Below the pieces are notes generated by a model that saw only the letters and a program-made list of their open reading frames with translations, ran no database searches and was not told where the DNA came from. Position numbers and translations under genes: made by a program. A stretch of DNA of 64,000 nt from Wenyingzhuangia fucanilytica (GTDB lineage Bacteria > Bacteroidota > Bacteroidia > Flavobacteriales > Flavobacteriaceae), in the NCBI RefSeq assembly GCF_001697185.1, contig NZ_CP014224.1:2712501-2776500 (forward strand). The letters are read 5' to 3'. Positions 8,057 through 17,837 of the stretch are shown piece after piece; the first letter of the stretch is position 1, and the number at the start of each line of letters is the position of its first letter.

Positions 8057-9130
8057 ATGGGGATTAACAACCAGAACATCACGATTAAAAAATCTACTAC
8101 CACAAAAATTAATGAGGTAGATTTTAGCAATTTATCGTTTGGAGAAAACTTTACAGATCACATGTTTGAATGTGATTATATTGATGGAGAGTGGACAAAC
8201 GCTCAGATTAGACCATACGGTCCTATTTCTTTAGACCCATCAGCTAAAGTTTTCCATTACGGTCAAGCAATTTTTGAAGGAATGAAAGCCTACAAGTCTG
8301 TCGATGGTGCCGTCTGGTTATTTAGACCTGAAGACAACTTAATCAGATTAAACAAATCTGCTGTTCGTTTGGCCATTCCTGAATTCCCTAAAGATTTATT
8401 TTTTGATGGAATGGAATTGTTGTTAAACATTGATAAAGAATGGATACAAACTACAGAGGGAAGCTCTATGTACATCCGTCCGTTTATCATTGCTACAGAA
8501 CCAGGAGTATCGGCTTCACCAGCTAAGCGTTATAAATTTATGTTTATTTTATCGCCAGCACAATCATATTACAGCGGAGAAGTAAAAGTTTTATTTGCTG
8601 ATAAATATAGCCGTTCTGCAAGTGGAGGAGTTGGATTTGCTAAATGTGCAGGAAACTACGCAGGGCAATTTTACCCAACAAAATTAGCAAACGATGCAGG
8701 ATACCAACAAGTAGTTTGGACAGATTCTAGTACTCACGAAAATCTTGAAGAAGCAGGAACAATGAATGTTTTCTTTAGAGTTGGTGATACTTTAATAACT
8801 GCTCCAACTTCTGATAGAATTTTAGATGGTATTACTCGTAAAAGTGTAATTGCTATTGCAGAAAAAGCAGGATATAAAGTAGAAATCAGAGATGTTTCTG
8901 TTTACGAAATTGAAGAAGCTGCTAAAAACGGAACTTTGTTAGAAATGTTTGGTGCAGGTACTGCCGCGGTAATTAACCCTATTGTTAGTTTTAACTTTAA
9001 AGGTAACGACTACGATTTGCCAAAACTAGAAAACAGTTACGCTTCTATTATTAAAAAGAAAATTACCGATATTCAAACCGGTAAGGCAGAAGATCCATTT
9101 GGTTGGAAATATGCTGTAAGGTCTATCTAA
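8057..9130 (+). CDS. ilvE: Branched-chain amino acid aminotransferase
   Basis: A 357-residue fold-type IV PLP enzyme that interconverts leucine, isoleucine and valine with their 2-oxo acids. The Schiff-base lysine is Lys196 in [12 protein letters not shown], and the downstream [10 protein letters not shown] and GAGTAAVI segments are those of the longer (eukaryote-like, class II) branched-chain transaminases. A full N-terminal extension before IRPYGPI is present. The gene stands alone, with its own promoter and a terminator at 9151-9176. It is not in an ilv operon here. Confidence 0.93.
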   Translation: MGINNQNITIKKSTTTKINEVDFSNLSFGENFTDHMFECDYIDGEWTNAQIRPYGPISLDPSAKVFHYGQAIFEGMKAYKSVDGAVWLFRPEDNLIRLNKSAVRLAIPEFPKDLFFDGMELLLNIDKEWIQTTEGSSMYIRPFIIATEPGVSASPAKRYKFMFILSPAQSYYSGEVKVLFADKYSRSASGGVGFAKCAGNYAGQFYPTKLANDAGYQQVVWTDSSTHENLEEAGTMNVFFRVGDTLITAPTSDRILDGITRKSVIAIAEKAGYKVEIRDVSVYEIEEAAKNGTLLEMFGAGTAAVINPIVSFNFKGNDYDLPKLENSYASIIKKKITDIQTGKAEDPFGWKYAVRSI

Positions 9131-9150
9131 AAAAGACTTATATAAAATCA

Positions 9151-9176
9151 AAAGAGCCTTTATAGGCTCTTTTTTT
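9151..9176 (+). terminator. Rho-independent terminator after ilvE
   Basis: A 9-bp stem AAAGAGCCT / AGGCTCTTT with a TTAT loop, followed by a run of T. Confidence 0.85.
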
Positions 9177-9177
9177 G

Positions 9178-9185
9178 TAAATTTG
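9178..9185 (+). promoter_or_regulatory. Putative nadA -7 box
   Basis: TAAATTTG matches TAnnTTTG and sits directly after the ilvE terminator, 18 bp before the ATG at 9204. It overlaps the in-frame ATG at 9183, which therefore cannot be the start. Confidence 0.5.
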
Positions 9186-9203
9186 TACCTCAAAACTAAT
9201 GTA

Positions 9204-10202
9204 ATGGACACTTTAGCAAAAGCAAAAGAAAACTTAAACAATAAAGGTTTTTTAGATATTGATACCAAAGACACTACAGATTATGTAGCAGAAATCAATC
9301 GACTAAAGAAGGAAAAGAATGCAGTTATTTTAGCTCACTACTATCAAGAAGAAGCAATTCAAGATATTGCCGATTTTGTTGGTGATAGTCTTCAATTGGC
9401 TCAAGAAGCTGCAAAAACAGATGCTGATATTATTGTATTTGCTGGAGTACATTTTATGGCAGAAACTGCTAAAATTTTAAACCCAAAGAAAAAAGTTTTA
9501 TTACCCGATTTAAAAGCTGGTTGTTCTTTAGCGGATTCTTGTCCTCCAGAAGACTTTAAAGCTTTTAAAGCAAAACACCCAGATCATAAAGTAGTTACTT
9601 ACATCAACTGTTCTGCCGAAATCAAAACAATGAGTGATATTGTTTGTACTTCATCAAACGCAGTAAAAATTATCAACTCTTTTCCAAAAGATCAAAAAAT
9701 CATCTTTGCTCCAGATAAAAACTTAGGAGATTATCTTAACAAAGAAACAGGAAGAGATATGCTTTTATGGGATGGATCTTGTATGGTACACGAAGCTTTT
9801 TCTATTGAAAAGTTATTATCACTTGCTGCAGAACACCCTGATGCAGAAATTATTGCACATCCAGAATCTCCGTCACACATTTTAAAAACAGCAAGCTATA
9901 TTGGCTCTACTGCTGGTTTGTTAAAATATGCTAGAGAAAGTAAAAAAGAAAAATTTATTGTAGCTACCGAAGCAGGTATTTTACATGAAATGATAAAACA
10001 AGTACCTAACAAACACTTGATTCCTGCTCCTGCAGAAGAAGATAACACTTGTGCTTGTAGTGAATGTTTTTACATGAGAATGAATACCATGAAAAAGTTA
10101 TTCTTGTGTTTAGAACACGAATTACCAGCCATTGAGGTAGATGAAAAATTAGCTGCAGAAGCGCTAATACCTATCGAAAGAATGTTAGCCCTTTCTATAT
10201 AA
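9204..10202 (+). CDS. nadA: Quinolinate synthase
   Basis: Condenses iminoaspartate with dihydroxyacetone phosphate to quinolinate, the first committed NAD precursor, using a 4Fe-4S cluster. With the start at 9204 the protein has 332 residues. Cluster cysteine candidates are Cys107, Cys193 and one of the CACSEC group (283-288). The substrate-binding HYYQEE (45-50) and GDSLQL motifs are present. An upstream in-frame ATG at 9183 lies inside the -7 box and is rejected. nadB follows after 3 bp, forming a two-gene NAD operon. Confidence 0.95.
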   Translation: MDTLAKAKENLNNKGFLDIDTKDTTDYVAEINRLKKEKNAVILAHYYQEEAIQDIADFVGDSLQLAQEAAKTDADIIVFAGVHFMAETAKILNPKKKVLLPDLKAGCSLADSCPPEDFKAFKAKHPDHKVVTYINCSAEIKTMSDIVCTSSNAVKIINSFPKDQKIIFAPDKNLGDYLNKETGRDMLLWDGSCMVHEAFSIEKLLSLAAEHPDAEIIAHPESPSHILKTASYIGSTAGLLKYARESKKEKFIVATEAGILHEMIKQVPNKHLIPAPAEEDNTCACSECFYMRMNTMKKLFLCLEHELPAIEVDEKLAAEALIPIERMLALSI

Positions 10203-10205
10203 AAT

Positions 10206-11789
10206 ATGATTAAAACAGATTTTTTAGTAATCGGTTCTGGAATTGCTGGACTTTCTTATGCCCTAAAAGTTGCAACTCATTTTAAAGAAGCTCAAGTTAT
10301 TTTAGTAACCAAGGCAGAAAAAGAAGAAAGCAATACAAAATACGCCCAAGGAGGAATTGCTACAGTAACCAATACTCATACAGATTCTTTTGAACAACAC
10401 ATACAAGACACCTTAATTGCTGGTGATGGCCTATGTGACGAAACAGTTGTTAGAATGGTGGTTGAAGAGGCTCCTAAAAGATTAGAAGAACTAATTGCAT
10501 GGGGAACTCAATTTGACAAAACCAACCAAGGTGATTATAGCTTAGGTCGTGAAGGAGGACATTCTCAAAACCGAATTTTACACCACAAAGATGTAACGGG
10601 ATCTGAAATTGCTCGTGCTTTGTTAGAAGCTGTAGAAAAGATACCTAACATTACTTTACTAGAAGATCATTTTACTGTAGATTTTATTACAGATCATCAT
10701 ATTTTAAGAGCGCAAGGTCACGAAAAAACTGTAACTCACCGTGATGAAATCACCTGTTATGGTGCCTATGTGTTAGATGAAAAAACACAAGAAATAAAAA
10801 CCATTACTGCTAAATTTACTTTATTAGCGGCTGGTGGTAGTGGGCAAGTTTATGGAACTACCACAAATCCTAAAATTGCTACTGGTGATGGAATTGCTAT
10901 GGCCTATAGAGCCAAAGCAAAAGTTCAAGATATTGAATTTATTCAGTTCCACCCAACAGCTTTACACCAAGAACCTGCTCAATCTCCTGCTTTTTTAATT
11001 ACCGAAGCAGTAAGAGGTGAAGGCGGAATTTTACGTAATATTCATGGAGAACGTTTCATGGAAAAATACGATAAACGTTTAGAATTAGCACCAAGAGATG
11101 TAGTTGCAAGGGCTATTGATACTGAACTAAAATTAACTGGAGAAGATTATGTTTATTTGGATTGTACACATATGAATCAAGAACAATTTGTGAATCACTT
11201 TCCTAATATCACGCAAAAATGTAAATCTTTAGGAATAGATGTACACAAAGACTTCATTCCAGTAACCCCAGCTGCACATTATATTTGTGGAGGTGTGGCC
11301 GTTGATCTAAATGGAGAAACTACTATAGAAAATTTATATGCTTGTGGTGAATGTTCTAGAACTGGACTGCATGGTGCAAACAGATTGGCTTCAAACTCGT
11401 TGATAGAGGCCGTAGTTTATGCTCATAAAAGTTTTGAACACGCTGTCCAAAAATTCGATTCAATACACTTTAGAAACGATATTCCTGATTGGGATGACAC
11501 CAACACCTCTTTAAACAAAGAAAATATTTTAATTACTCACGATAGACGAGATATTCAAAAAATCATGAGTAACTACGTGGGGATTGTTCGTTCTGATGAA
11601 CGTTTACAAAGAGCTGCCAATCGTATAGAAATATTGTATCAAGAAAATAAAGAATTATACAAAAAAGCCAAACTTTCAGTTCCTATTTGTGAATTAAGAA
11701 ATATGATTACCAACGCATATTTAATTATTCAAGCATCTATGGAACGTAAAGAAAACAAAGGTGGTTTTTATAGCAAAGATTGTATATAA
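10206..11789 (+). CDS. nadB: L-aspartate oxidase
   Basis: A 527-residue FAD enzyme that oxidises L-aspartate to iminoaspartate, the substrate of NadA. The dinucleotide-binding GSGIAGLS is at the N-terminus. IEFIQFHPTAL and the active-site region HGANRLASNSLIE are typical of the succinate dehydrogenase/aspartate oxidase flavoprotein family, with the C-terminal helical domain complete. It is coupled to nadA (3 bp gap). The DUF6660-like gene downstream is read in the same direction and starts 25 bp after the stop. Confidence 0.95.
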   Translation: MIKTDFLVIGSGIAGLSYALKVATHFKEAQVILVTKAEKEESNTKYAQGGIATVTNTHTDSFEQHIQDTLIAGDGLCDETVVRMVVEEAPKRLEELIAWGTQFDKTNQGDYSLGREGGHSQNRILHHKDVTGSEIARALLEAVEKIPNITLLEDHFTVDFITDHHILRAQGHEKTVTHRDEITCYGAYVLDEKTQEIKTITAKFTLLAAGGSGQVYGTTTNPKIATGDGIAMAYRAKAKVQDIEFIQFHPTALHQEPAQSPAFLITEAVRGEGGILRNIHGERFMEKYDKRLELAPRDVVARAIDTELKLTGEDYVYLDCTHMNQEQFVNHFPNITQKCKSLGIDVHKDFIPVTPAAHYICGGVAVDLNGETTIENLYACGECSRTGLHGANRLASNSLIEAVVYAHKSFEHAVQKFDSIHFRNDIPDWDDTNTSLNKENILITHDRRDIQKIMSNYVGIVRSDERLQRAANRIEILYQENKELYKKAKLSVPICELRNMITNAYLIIQASMERKENKGGFYSKDCI

Positions 11790-11814
11790 CAATAAAAACA
11801 ATATCTTTACTAAC

Positions 11815-12135
11815 ATGAGATTCGTAGCGCTTATACTATCTTTTATTGTTTTTGTTATGGCAATACTGCCATGTACAGATAGTATTTTTACGAATGTAAA
11901 TGAGGTGACTAATACTGAAATTTGCGATACACATCAAGAACACTCAGAAGATGTTCATGACGAGTGTACTCCTCTTTGTACTTGTAACTGCTGTGGTACT
12001 TCTATCACCCTTCCTTTGTTGATTACCTTTCAAGACAATCATATTAATATTTATGACAATAGTTGTTATTTCTACAGCTATCATTATCACTACAAATTTG
12101 CCAAAGGTCTCTGGCATCCACCAAACATTAGTTAA
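11815..12135 (+). CDS. Small exported Cys/His-rich protein, DUF6660-like
   Basis: A 106-residue protein. I chose the ATG at 11815 because it begins a clean signal peptide (MRFVALILSFIVFVMAILPC); an upstream in-frame ATG lies inside nadB. The mature part has the cluster ECTPLCTCNCC and several His (HQEHSEDVH, YSYHYHYKF), so it could bind metal in the periplasm. It resembles the DUF6660 family that often precedes CzcA-type pumps in flavobacteria. Its position just before the metal efflux genes suggests a sensor or chaperone role, which is inference. Confidence 0.75.
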   Translation: MRFVALILSFIVFVMAILPCTDSIFTNVNEVTNTEICDTHQEHSEDVHDECTPLCTCNCCGTSITLPLLITFQDNHINIYDNSCYFYSYHYHYKFAKGLWHPPNIS

Positions 12136-12148
12136 ACTATTTTATTAG

Positions 12149-12165
12149 GACAAGTACGTCTTGTC
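12149..12165. promoter_or_regulatory. Inverted repeat before the efflux pump gene
   Basis: GACAAG-TACGT-CTTGTC, a perfect 6-bp inverted repeat with a 5-bp centre, in the 61-bp gap between the small metal protein gene and the pump gene. It may be an operator or a short mRNA hairpin. No run of T follows it, so it is not a terminator. Confidence 0.4.
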
Positions 12166-12196
12166 ATCACATAAAGTTTAACTAAAATCACTTAAA

Positions 12197-15100
12197 ATGT
12201 TTGATAAAATCATAGCTTATTCAGTGAAGAATAAGTTTATCGTAGGGCTATTTATGATGGCGCTAACTATTTGGGGTGTCTATTCATTAAGACAAATCCC
12301 TATTGATGCTGTACCTGACATCACCAACAATCAGGTACAAATTATTACCGTTACACCAACCTTGGCTACCCAAGAAGTAGAACAATTTATTACCACTCCT
12401 ATTGAATTAGCGCTACAAAGCCTTCAAAAAACAGAAGAGATTAGATCTATTTCTCGTTTTGGATTGTCGGTAATTACTGTTGTTTTTCAAGAAAATTACG
12501 ACATTTATTTAGCCAGACAATTGGTTAGTGAACGATTAAAAGAAGCTCAAGGAAATATTCCTGATGGATTGGGAACTCCTGAAATGGCTCCTATTTCTAC
12601 AGGATTGGGAGAAATTTATCAATATGTAGTAAGACCCGAAAAAGGGTTTGAAAACCAATACAATGCTACAGATTTAAGAACCATTCAAGATTGGATTGTA
12701 AAACGTCAATTATTGGGTATAGAAGGGGTTGCCGAAATTAATTCTATGGGAGGTTACTTAAAACAATACGAAGTTGCCATCAACCCAACGGTTTTAAAAG
12801 CCATGAATTTAAACATTACTGATGTTTTTGATGCTTTGGAAAAAAGTAATGAAAACACAGGTGGAGCGTATATAGAAAAGAATCCTAATACCTATTATAT
12901 CCGTGCAGAAGGAATTGCAAAATCGTTAAATGATATTAACAATGTTGTAATTCACAACCAAAACAACACTCCTGTATTGATAAAAGATGTTGCCAAAGTT
13001 CACTTTGGAAAAGCACCAAGATATGGAGCTTTGGTTCGTGATGGAGAAGAAGTTGTGGGTGGAAAAGTAATGATGTTTAAAGGAGCCAACTCAGCCGAAG
13101 TAACAGAACTGGTTAAAGAAAGAGTGGTTCAAATTCAGAAATCATTACCAAAAGGTGTGGTAGTAGAACCTTATTTAGTGAGAGATAAACTCATCAAAAC
13201 TGCAATAGGAACCGTAGAAAAAAACTTAATTGAAGGAGGATTAATTGTCATTTTCATACTTGTATTATTACTTGGAAACTGGAGAGCAGGACTAATTGTA
13301 GCTTCTGTAATTCCGTTTGCTATGTTGTTTGCTATTGCCATGATGAACTTATTAGGGATTTCTGCCAATTTGATGAGCTTAGGAGCCATTGATTTTGGAT
13401 TAATTGTAGACGGTGCCGTAATTATTGTTGAAGCCATAGTACACCGATTGCAAATAAAACATGCAGGAAAAACACTGACTAAAAAAATGATGAATTCAGA
13501 AGTTATTTCATCATCACAAAAAATTAGAAGTTCGGCCGCTTTTGGAGAAATCATAATCCTAATGGTTTATATTCCTATTCTTGCTTTGGTGGGTATTGAG
13601 GGTAAAATGTTTAAACCCATGGCACAAACCGTCATGTTAGCTATTACTGGAGCTTTAATTTTATCTTTGACCTATGTTCCTATGATGGCTTCTCTATTTT
13701 TAAGCAAACATATTACAACCAAAAGAAATTTTGCGGATAAACTTATTGATGCAATTCAAAAAAAATATCAACCTGTTTTAGAAAAAGCTTTAAAACATCA
13801 GAAGAAATTTATTGGAGGTACAGTAGCTATTTTCCTCATCACCTTATTTGTGTTTACCAAAATGGGAGGAGAATTTATTCCGACACTTGAAGAAGGAGAT
13901 TTGGCCATGCAACAAATTCTACCTCCAGGAAGTTCCTTAACGCAAAGTATAGAAACCGCGAAACGAATTCAGAATAAATTGATGAAAGAGTTTCCTGAAA
14001 TTAAAGACATTGTTGCCAATATAGGATCTGCAGAAATCCCTACCGACCCTATGCCTGTAGAAATTGCCGATTATACTTTGGTGATGAAACCTAAAAACGA
14101 ATGGACATCAGCAGATAACAAACAAGATTTGTTTGAGAAAATAGAAACTTCTTTGCATGATATTCCTGGTGTGGGTTATGAATTTTCTCAACCTATTCAG
14201 CTTCGATTTAACGAGTTGATGACAGGAACCAAAGCAGATATTGCTATTAAATTATTTGGTGATGATTTAGACATGCTCTACAGCAAAGCCAAAGAAGCTG
14301 AGACAATTATCAATCAATTGCCTGGTGTTGGAACTGTAAATGTAGAGCAAACGGTTGGAATGCCACAAATTGTGATTGATTATGATTATCCTAAACTGGC
14401 ACAATACGGATTGCATGTACAAGAGGTAAATAAAATTATTAGAACTGCATTTGCCGGAGAAAAAGCTGGAATTATTTACGAAGGAGAAAAAAGATTTGAC
14501 TTGGTTGTAAGACTAGATGAAAACGCTAGAGCAGAAATTGATGACATTCAAAACCTATACATTTCTTTAGATAACGGAAAACAAGTGCCTTTGAGTAGTA
14601 TAGCCAATATTGGTTTAAAAAATGCTCCTATGCAAGTGTCTAGAGAAAACACCAACAGAAGAATTGTAATTGGTGTAAATGTAGGAGATACCGATGTAGA
14701 AAGCTTGGTTAATACCATTCAGCAAAAACTCGACAGTCAGTTAACATTACCCACAGGATATTATTTTACCTATGGAGGACAATTTGAAAATTTAAAAGCA
14801 GCCAATGCACGTTTGTCTGTAGCGTTACCAATGGCTTTGGCTTTGATTTTTATTTTACTCTACTTCACTTTTGGTTCTTTTAAACAAGCGGCATTAATCT
14901 TTACTGCCATTCCGCTATCTGCTATTGGAGGTGTTTGGGCTTTACAGTTAAGAGGTATGCCTTTTAGCATTTCGGCAGGGATTGGATTTATTGCTTTGTT
15001 TGGTGTGGCTGTACTAAACGGAATTGTATTGATTGGTTATTTTAATCAACTTAAAAAAGAAGGAATGAATAATATCTACGATAGAATTATAGAAGGAACT

Positions 15101-16507
15101 AAAGTACGTTTACGTCCTGTAATTTTAACAGCTTCAGTAGCTTCCTTAGGTTTTTTACCTATGGCATTGTCTACTTCTGGAGGTGCAGAAGTACAAAGAC
15201 CGTTAGCAACGGTGGTTATTGGAGGATTGATCTCTGCTACTTTTTTAACTTTAATCATCTTGCCTATCTTATATCAATGGATAGAAAATTGGAAACCAAA
15301 AAAATTAAAGGTAAGTGCTAAAACTACGTTGATTGTTTTAATGTTCATCAGTTTAGGAGTTAGTTCACAAGCGCAAGAAAAGGCCATTACGCTAGAAAAC
15401 GCCATACAGATTGCTTTAGAAAATCACCCAAAAATAAAAGCAGCATCATTAGAAGTAGAAAAAAACGAATCTTTACAAGATGCTACTTATAACTTTGGAA
15501 ACACCTCAATAACCTACAAAGGAGATGCTTTATTTGAACGAAATGAACAACAACAAAATCAAATTGCAGTTGCTCAACAATTTAATAATATTGGAATTTC
15601 TAAAGCAAGTAATGACTTGCAAGATGAAATGACTCTTAAAAGTAATTTAGAGCAAACCCTTATTATTAGTGAAGTTTCTTATACCGTAAAACAAGTCTAT
15701 TACAACTTACAATATCAACTAAAATTAAAAGAGTTGTATGCTCAATTGGTACAAACTTATAGCAACTATCTAAATATTGCCATGGCTAGAGCAAAAACAG
15801 GAGCTGCAAATAATATTGAATCCTATACCTTAACATCTAAACTGAATGAATATAAACTTTTGGCACATCAAACAGATTTAGAAATTCAGAATTTAGAGCA
15901 GCAACTTAAAACTACCTTAAACAGTAACAAAATATATAGTGTTACTCCAAATTTTGAGACCAGCATTGTAAATCTTAAAGACAGTATTCACAATGTTTGG
16001 TTAGAAAACAGCAAACAAAACATTGCCGTTGCCAAAGCTAAAATGAAAGTAGCCAAAACGCAATTAAACCCAAGTTTCATGGTGAGTTACGCTGCTCAGA
16101 ACTATGTGCAAGGTGGTTGGCTAAGTGGAGTTTCTGGAGGGATTAGTATTCCCATATTTAACACACAAGCCAAACAAAAAGTAAAAGCTCAGAAAATAGC
16201 AGTTGAAATTGCCAACAATCAATACAAAAGTGATGCTTTGGTCTTTGAACAAGAAATAAACAAAGCCAAAAATCAGGTTATGATATACCAACAAGGAATC
16301 ACTTTTTATGAATCTCAGGTAAATCAAATCAATCCTGAAATGATTAGAATTACTCAGCTAAACTATAAGGCTGGGGAAATTTCTTACTTGGAATTATTAA
16401 ATACTTTACAGATAGTAGCTAACAATCAGCAAAAATATTGGAGTCAAATATGGAACTACAACAATGCTGTTGCTTATTATCAATTTATCACCAATCAACC
16501 TCAATAA
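12197..16507 (+). CDS. czcA: CzcA-type heavy-metal RND pump fused to a TolC-like outer-membrane factor
   Basis: A 1436-residue protein. Residues 1 to about 1035 form a complete heavy-metal efflux RND pump with 12 membrane segments, two large periplasmic loops and the proton-relay motif DFGLIVDGAVIIVE near 400-413. After the last pump helix a short basic linker is followed by a hydrophobic, signal-peptide-like stretch (about 1040-1057, ending SSQAQ), then a TolC/CzcC-like outer-membrane factor domain (about 1060-1436). Export of Zn, Co, Cd, Cu or Ag ions is expected; the metal cannot be read from sequence. The fused order is seen in other Bacteroidota, and cleavage at the internal site could release the TolC part. 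CzcB follows 1 bp later. Confidence 0.9.
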   Translation: MFDKIIAYSVKNKFIVGLFMMALTIWGVYSLRQIPIDAVPDITNNQVQIITVTPTLATQEVEQFITTPIELALQSLQKTEEIRSISRFGLSVITVVFQENYDIYLARQLVSERLKEAQGNIPDGLGTPEMAPISTGLGEIYQYVVRPEKGFENQYNATDLRTIQDWIVKRQLLGIEGVAEINSMGGYLKQYEVAINPTVLKAMNLNITDVFDALEKSNENTGGAYIEKNPNTYYIRAEGIAKSLNDINNVVIHNQNNTPVLIKDVAKVHFGKAPRYGALVRDGEEVVGGKVMMFKGANSAEVTELVKERVVQIQKSLPKGVVVEPYLVRDKLIKTAIGTVEKNLIEGGLIVIFILVLLLGNWRAGLIVASVIPFAMLFAIAMMNLLGISANLMSLGAIDFGLIVDGAVIIVEAIVHRLQIKHAGKTLTKKMMNSEVISSSQKIRSSAAFGEIIILMVYIPILALVGIEGKMFKPMAQTVMLAITGALILSLTYVPMMASLFLSKHITTKRNFADKLIDAIQKKYQPVLEKALKHQKKFIGGTVAIFLITLFVFTKMGGEFIPTLEEGDLAMQQILPPGSSLTQSIETAKRIQNKLMKEFPEIKDIVANIGSAEIPTDPMPVEIADYTLVMKPKNEWTSADNKQDLFEKIETSLHDIPGVGYEFSQPIQLRFNELMTGTKADIAIKLFGDDLDMLYSKAKEAETIINQLPGVGTVNVEQTVGMPQIVIDYDYPKLAQYGLHVQEVNKIIRTAFAGEKAGIIYEGEKRFDLVVRLDENARAEIDDIQNLYISLDNGKQVPLSSIANIGLKNAPMQVSRENTNRRIVIGVNVGDTDVESLVNTIQQKLDSQLTLPTGYYFTYGGQFENLKAANARLSVALPMALALIFILLYFTFGSFKQAALIFTAIPLSAIGGVWALQLRGMPFSISAGIGFIALFGVAVLNGIVLIGYFNQLKKEGMNNIYDRIIEGTKVRLRPVILTASVASLGFLPMALSTSGGAEVQRPLATVVIGGLISATFLTLIILPILYQWIENWKPKKLKVSAKTTLIVLMFISLGVSSQAQEKAITLENAIQIALENHPKIKAASLEVEKNESLQDATYNFGNTSITYKGDALFERNEQQQNQIAVAQQFNNIGISKASNDLQDEMTLKSNLEQTLIISEVSYTVKQVYYNLQYQLKLKELYAQLVQTYSNYLNIAMARAKTGAANNIESYTLTSKLNEYKLLAHQTDLEIQNLEQQLKTTLNSNKIYSVTPNFETSIVNLKDSIHNVWLENSKQNIAVAKAKMKVAKTQLNPSFMVSYAAQNYVQGGWLSGVSGGISIPIFNTQAKQKVKAQKIAVEIANNQYKSDALVFEQEINKAKNQVMIYQQGITFYESQVNQINPEMIRITQLNYKAGEISYLELLNTLQIVANNQQKYWSQIWNYNNAVAYYQFITNQPQ

Positions 16508-16508
16508 C

Positions 16509-17693
16509 ATGAAAATATCTATAACATATATTATTAGCAGTTTACTTGTACTAAGCATTCTAACATCTTGTAAAGGGGCTACAGAAAGTAATAATCATCA
16601 TGAAGAAGAATCACACGAAGAACATCATGAAACCAATACACATTTAACCAAAAATCAAATAGCAAGTATTGGTTTAAAGTTGGGAGATTTTTCTAAAATA
16701 AAAGTAAACGATTATGTAAAAGCTACAGGAGTATTGGGATTACCCCCTAATGCTTATGCTTTTGTAAATGCTAAATCGGCAGGAATTGTATCTGGACATA
16801 AAAAATTTATTGAAGGTAATTTCATCAATAAAAACGAAATAATTGCCTATTTAGAACATCCTGATTTTATTGCTAAACAACAAGAATTTTTAATTACCAA
16901 AGCAAAGTTAGATTTGCAAAAAATGGAACTAAAAAGACAACAAGAATTGATGGAAGCCCAAGCGGGAGTTGCTAAAAGTTTACAAACTGCCAAAGCAGAA
17001 CTTGATATATTAAAAGCTACTTATATGGGATTGTCTCAACAATTGTCTTATTTGGGAATTAACACTACATCACTTAGCCCAGATAATATTCAAAAACAAA
17101 TTCCGATTAGATCTCCTATGAGTGGATATATTACTAAAATTAACATGCACAATGGAGTATTTGTACAGCCTAGCACCTCTTTAATGGAAATTGTAGCCGA
17201 TGATCACTTACATTTAGAATTAGATGTTTTTGAAAAAGACATTGAAAAAATTAAAGTAGGACAAAAAATTAGCTATACCACTCCAGCCGTAAACAGTATT
17301 TTGTATCAAGGAGAAATTAGTGTAATTGGTAAAGAGTTTAACAGTACTTCTAAAACCGTAAGAGTTCACGGACACTTAGAAGGAAAAAGACCTATATTTT
17401 TAAAAGATTTATTTATCAATGCAAAAATTTGGATGAATGATATAACTGTAAATGCTTTGCCAGAAAATGCTATTATTAATGAAGGTAACAACAGTTTTAT
17501 ATACGCTGTTCTAAATGAAAATGATGAAGAAACTGAATTCCTAAAAATTAATATTAAAACAGGAGCTACCAACAATGGTTATACGCAAGTTACTCCTATT
17601 GATAAAATACCTGAAAATGCAAAAATTGTAACCGAAGGAGCATATTATGTTTATGCGCAATCTAAGAACGGAGAATTAAGTCACGAACATTAA
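16509..17693 (+). CDS. czcB: RND efflux periplasmic adaptor lipoprotein (CzcB-like)
   Basis: A 394-residue membrane fusion protein that links the RND pump to its outer-membrane channel. The ATG at 16509, 1 bp after the pump stop codon, opens a lipoprotein signal (lipobox LTSC, Cys near 21); the upstream in-frame ATG lies within the pump gene. The mature N-terminus is very rich in His and Glu (HHEEESHEEHHETNTH), a likely metal-binding tail. Then come a barrel-sandwich domain split by a helical hairpin (about 100-165) and a beta-barrel domain. It completes the efflux set with the fused pump. Confidence 0.9.
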   Translation: MKISITYIISSLLVLSILTSCKGATESNNHHEEESHEEHHETNTHLTKNQIASIGLKLGDFSKIKVNDYVKATGVLGLPPNAYAFVNAKSAGIVSGHKKFIEGNFINKNEIIAYLEHPDFIAKQQEFLITKAKLDLQKMELKRQQELMEAQAGVAKSLQTAKAELDILKATYMGLSQQLSYLGINTTSLSPDNIQKQIPIRSPMSGYITKINMHNGVFVQPSTSLMEIVADDHLHLELDVFEKDIEKIKVGQKISYTTPAVNSILYQGEISVIGKEFNSTSKTVRVHGHLEGKRPIFLKDLFINAKIWMNDITVNALPENAIINEGNNSFIYAVLNENDEETEFLKINIKTGATNNGYTQVTPIDKIPENAKIVTEGAYYVYAQSKNGELSHEH

Positions 17694-17720
17694 ACAAAAA
17701 AAACATCTATTTACTAATTC

Positions 17721-17759
17721 AAAACACTTTGTAGAAAAATTTCACAACAAAGTGTTTTT
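17721..17759 (+). terminator. Terminator after the metal efflux operon
   Basis: A perfect 12-bp stem AAAACACTTTGT / ACAAAGTGTTTT with a 14-nt loop and a short T run, about 30 bp after the czcB stop. Confidence 0.75.
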
Positions 17760-17837
17760 ACTCTCTATTAAAAATTTTATTGTTTAAAAAAAATATAATC
17801 TCCTAAACATTATTAAAATCAGCTAATTTAGGCGGTT

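Noticed and set aside
9183-9203. Upstream ATG for nadA
   Set aside because: It lies within a TAnnTTTG promoter box and directly after the ilvE terminator; the ATG at 9204 gives the family start.
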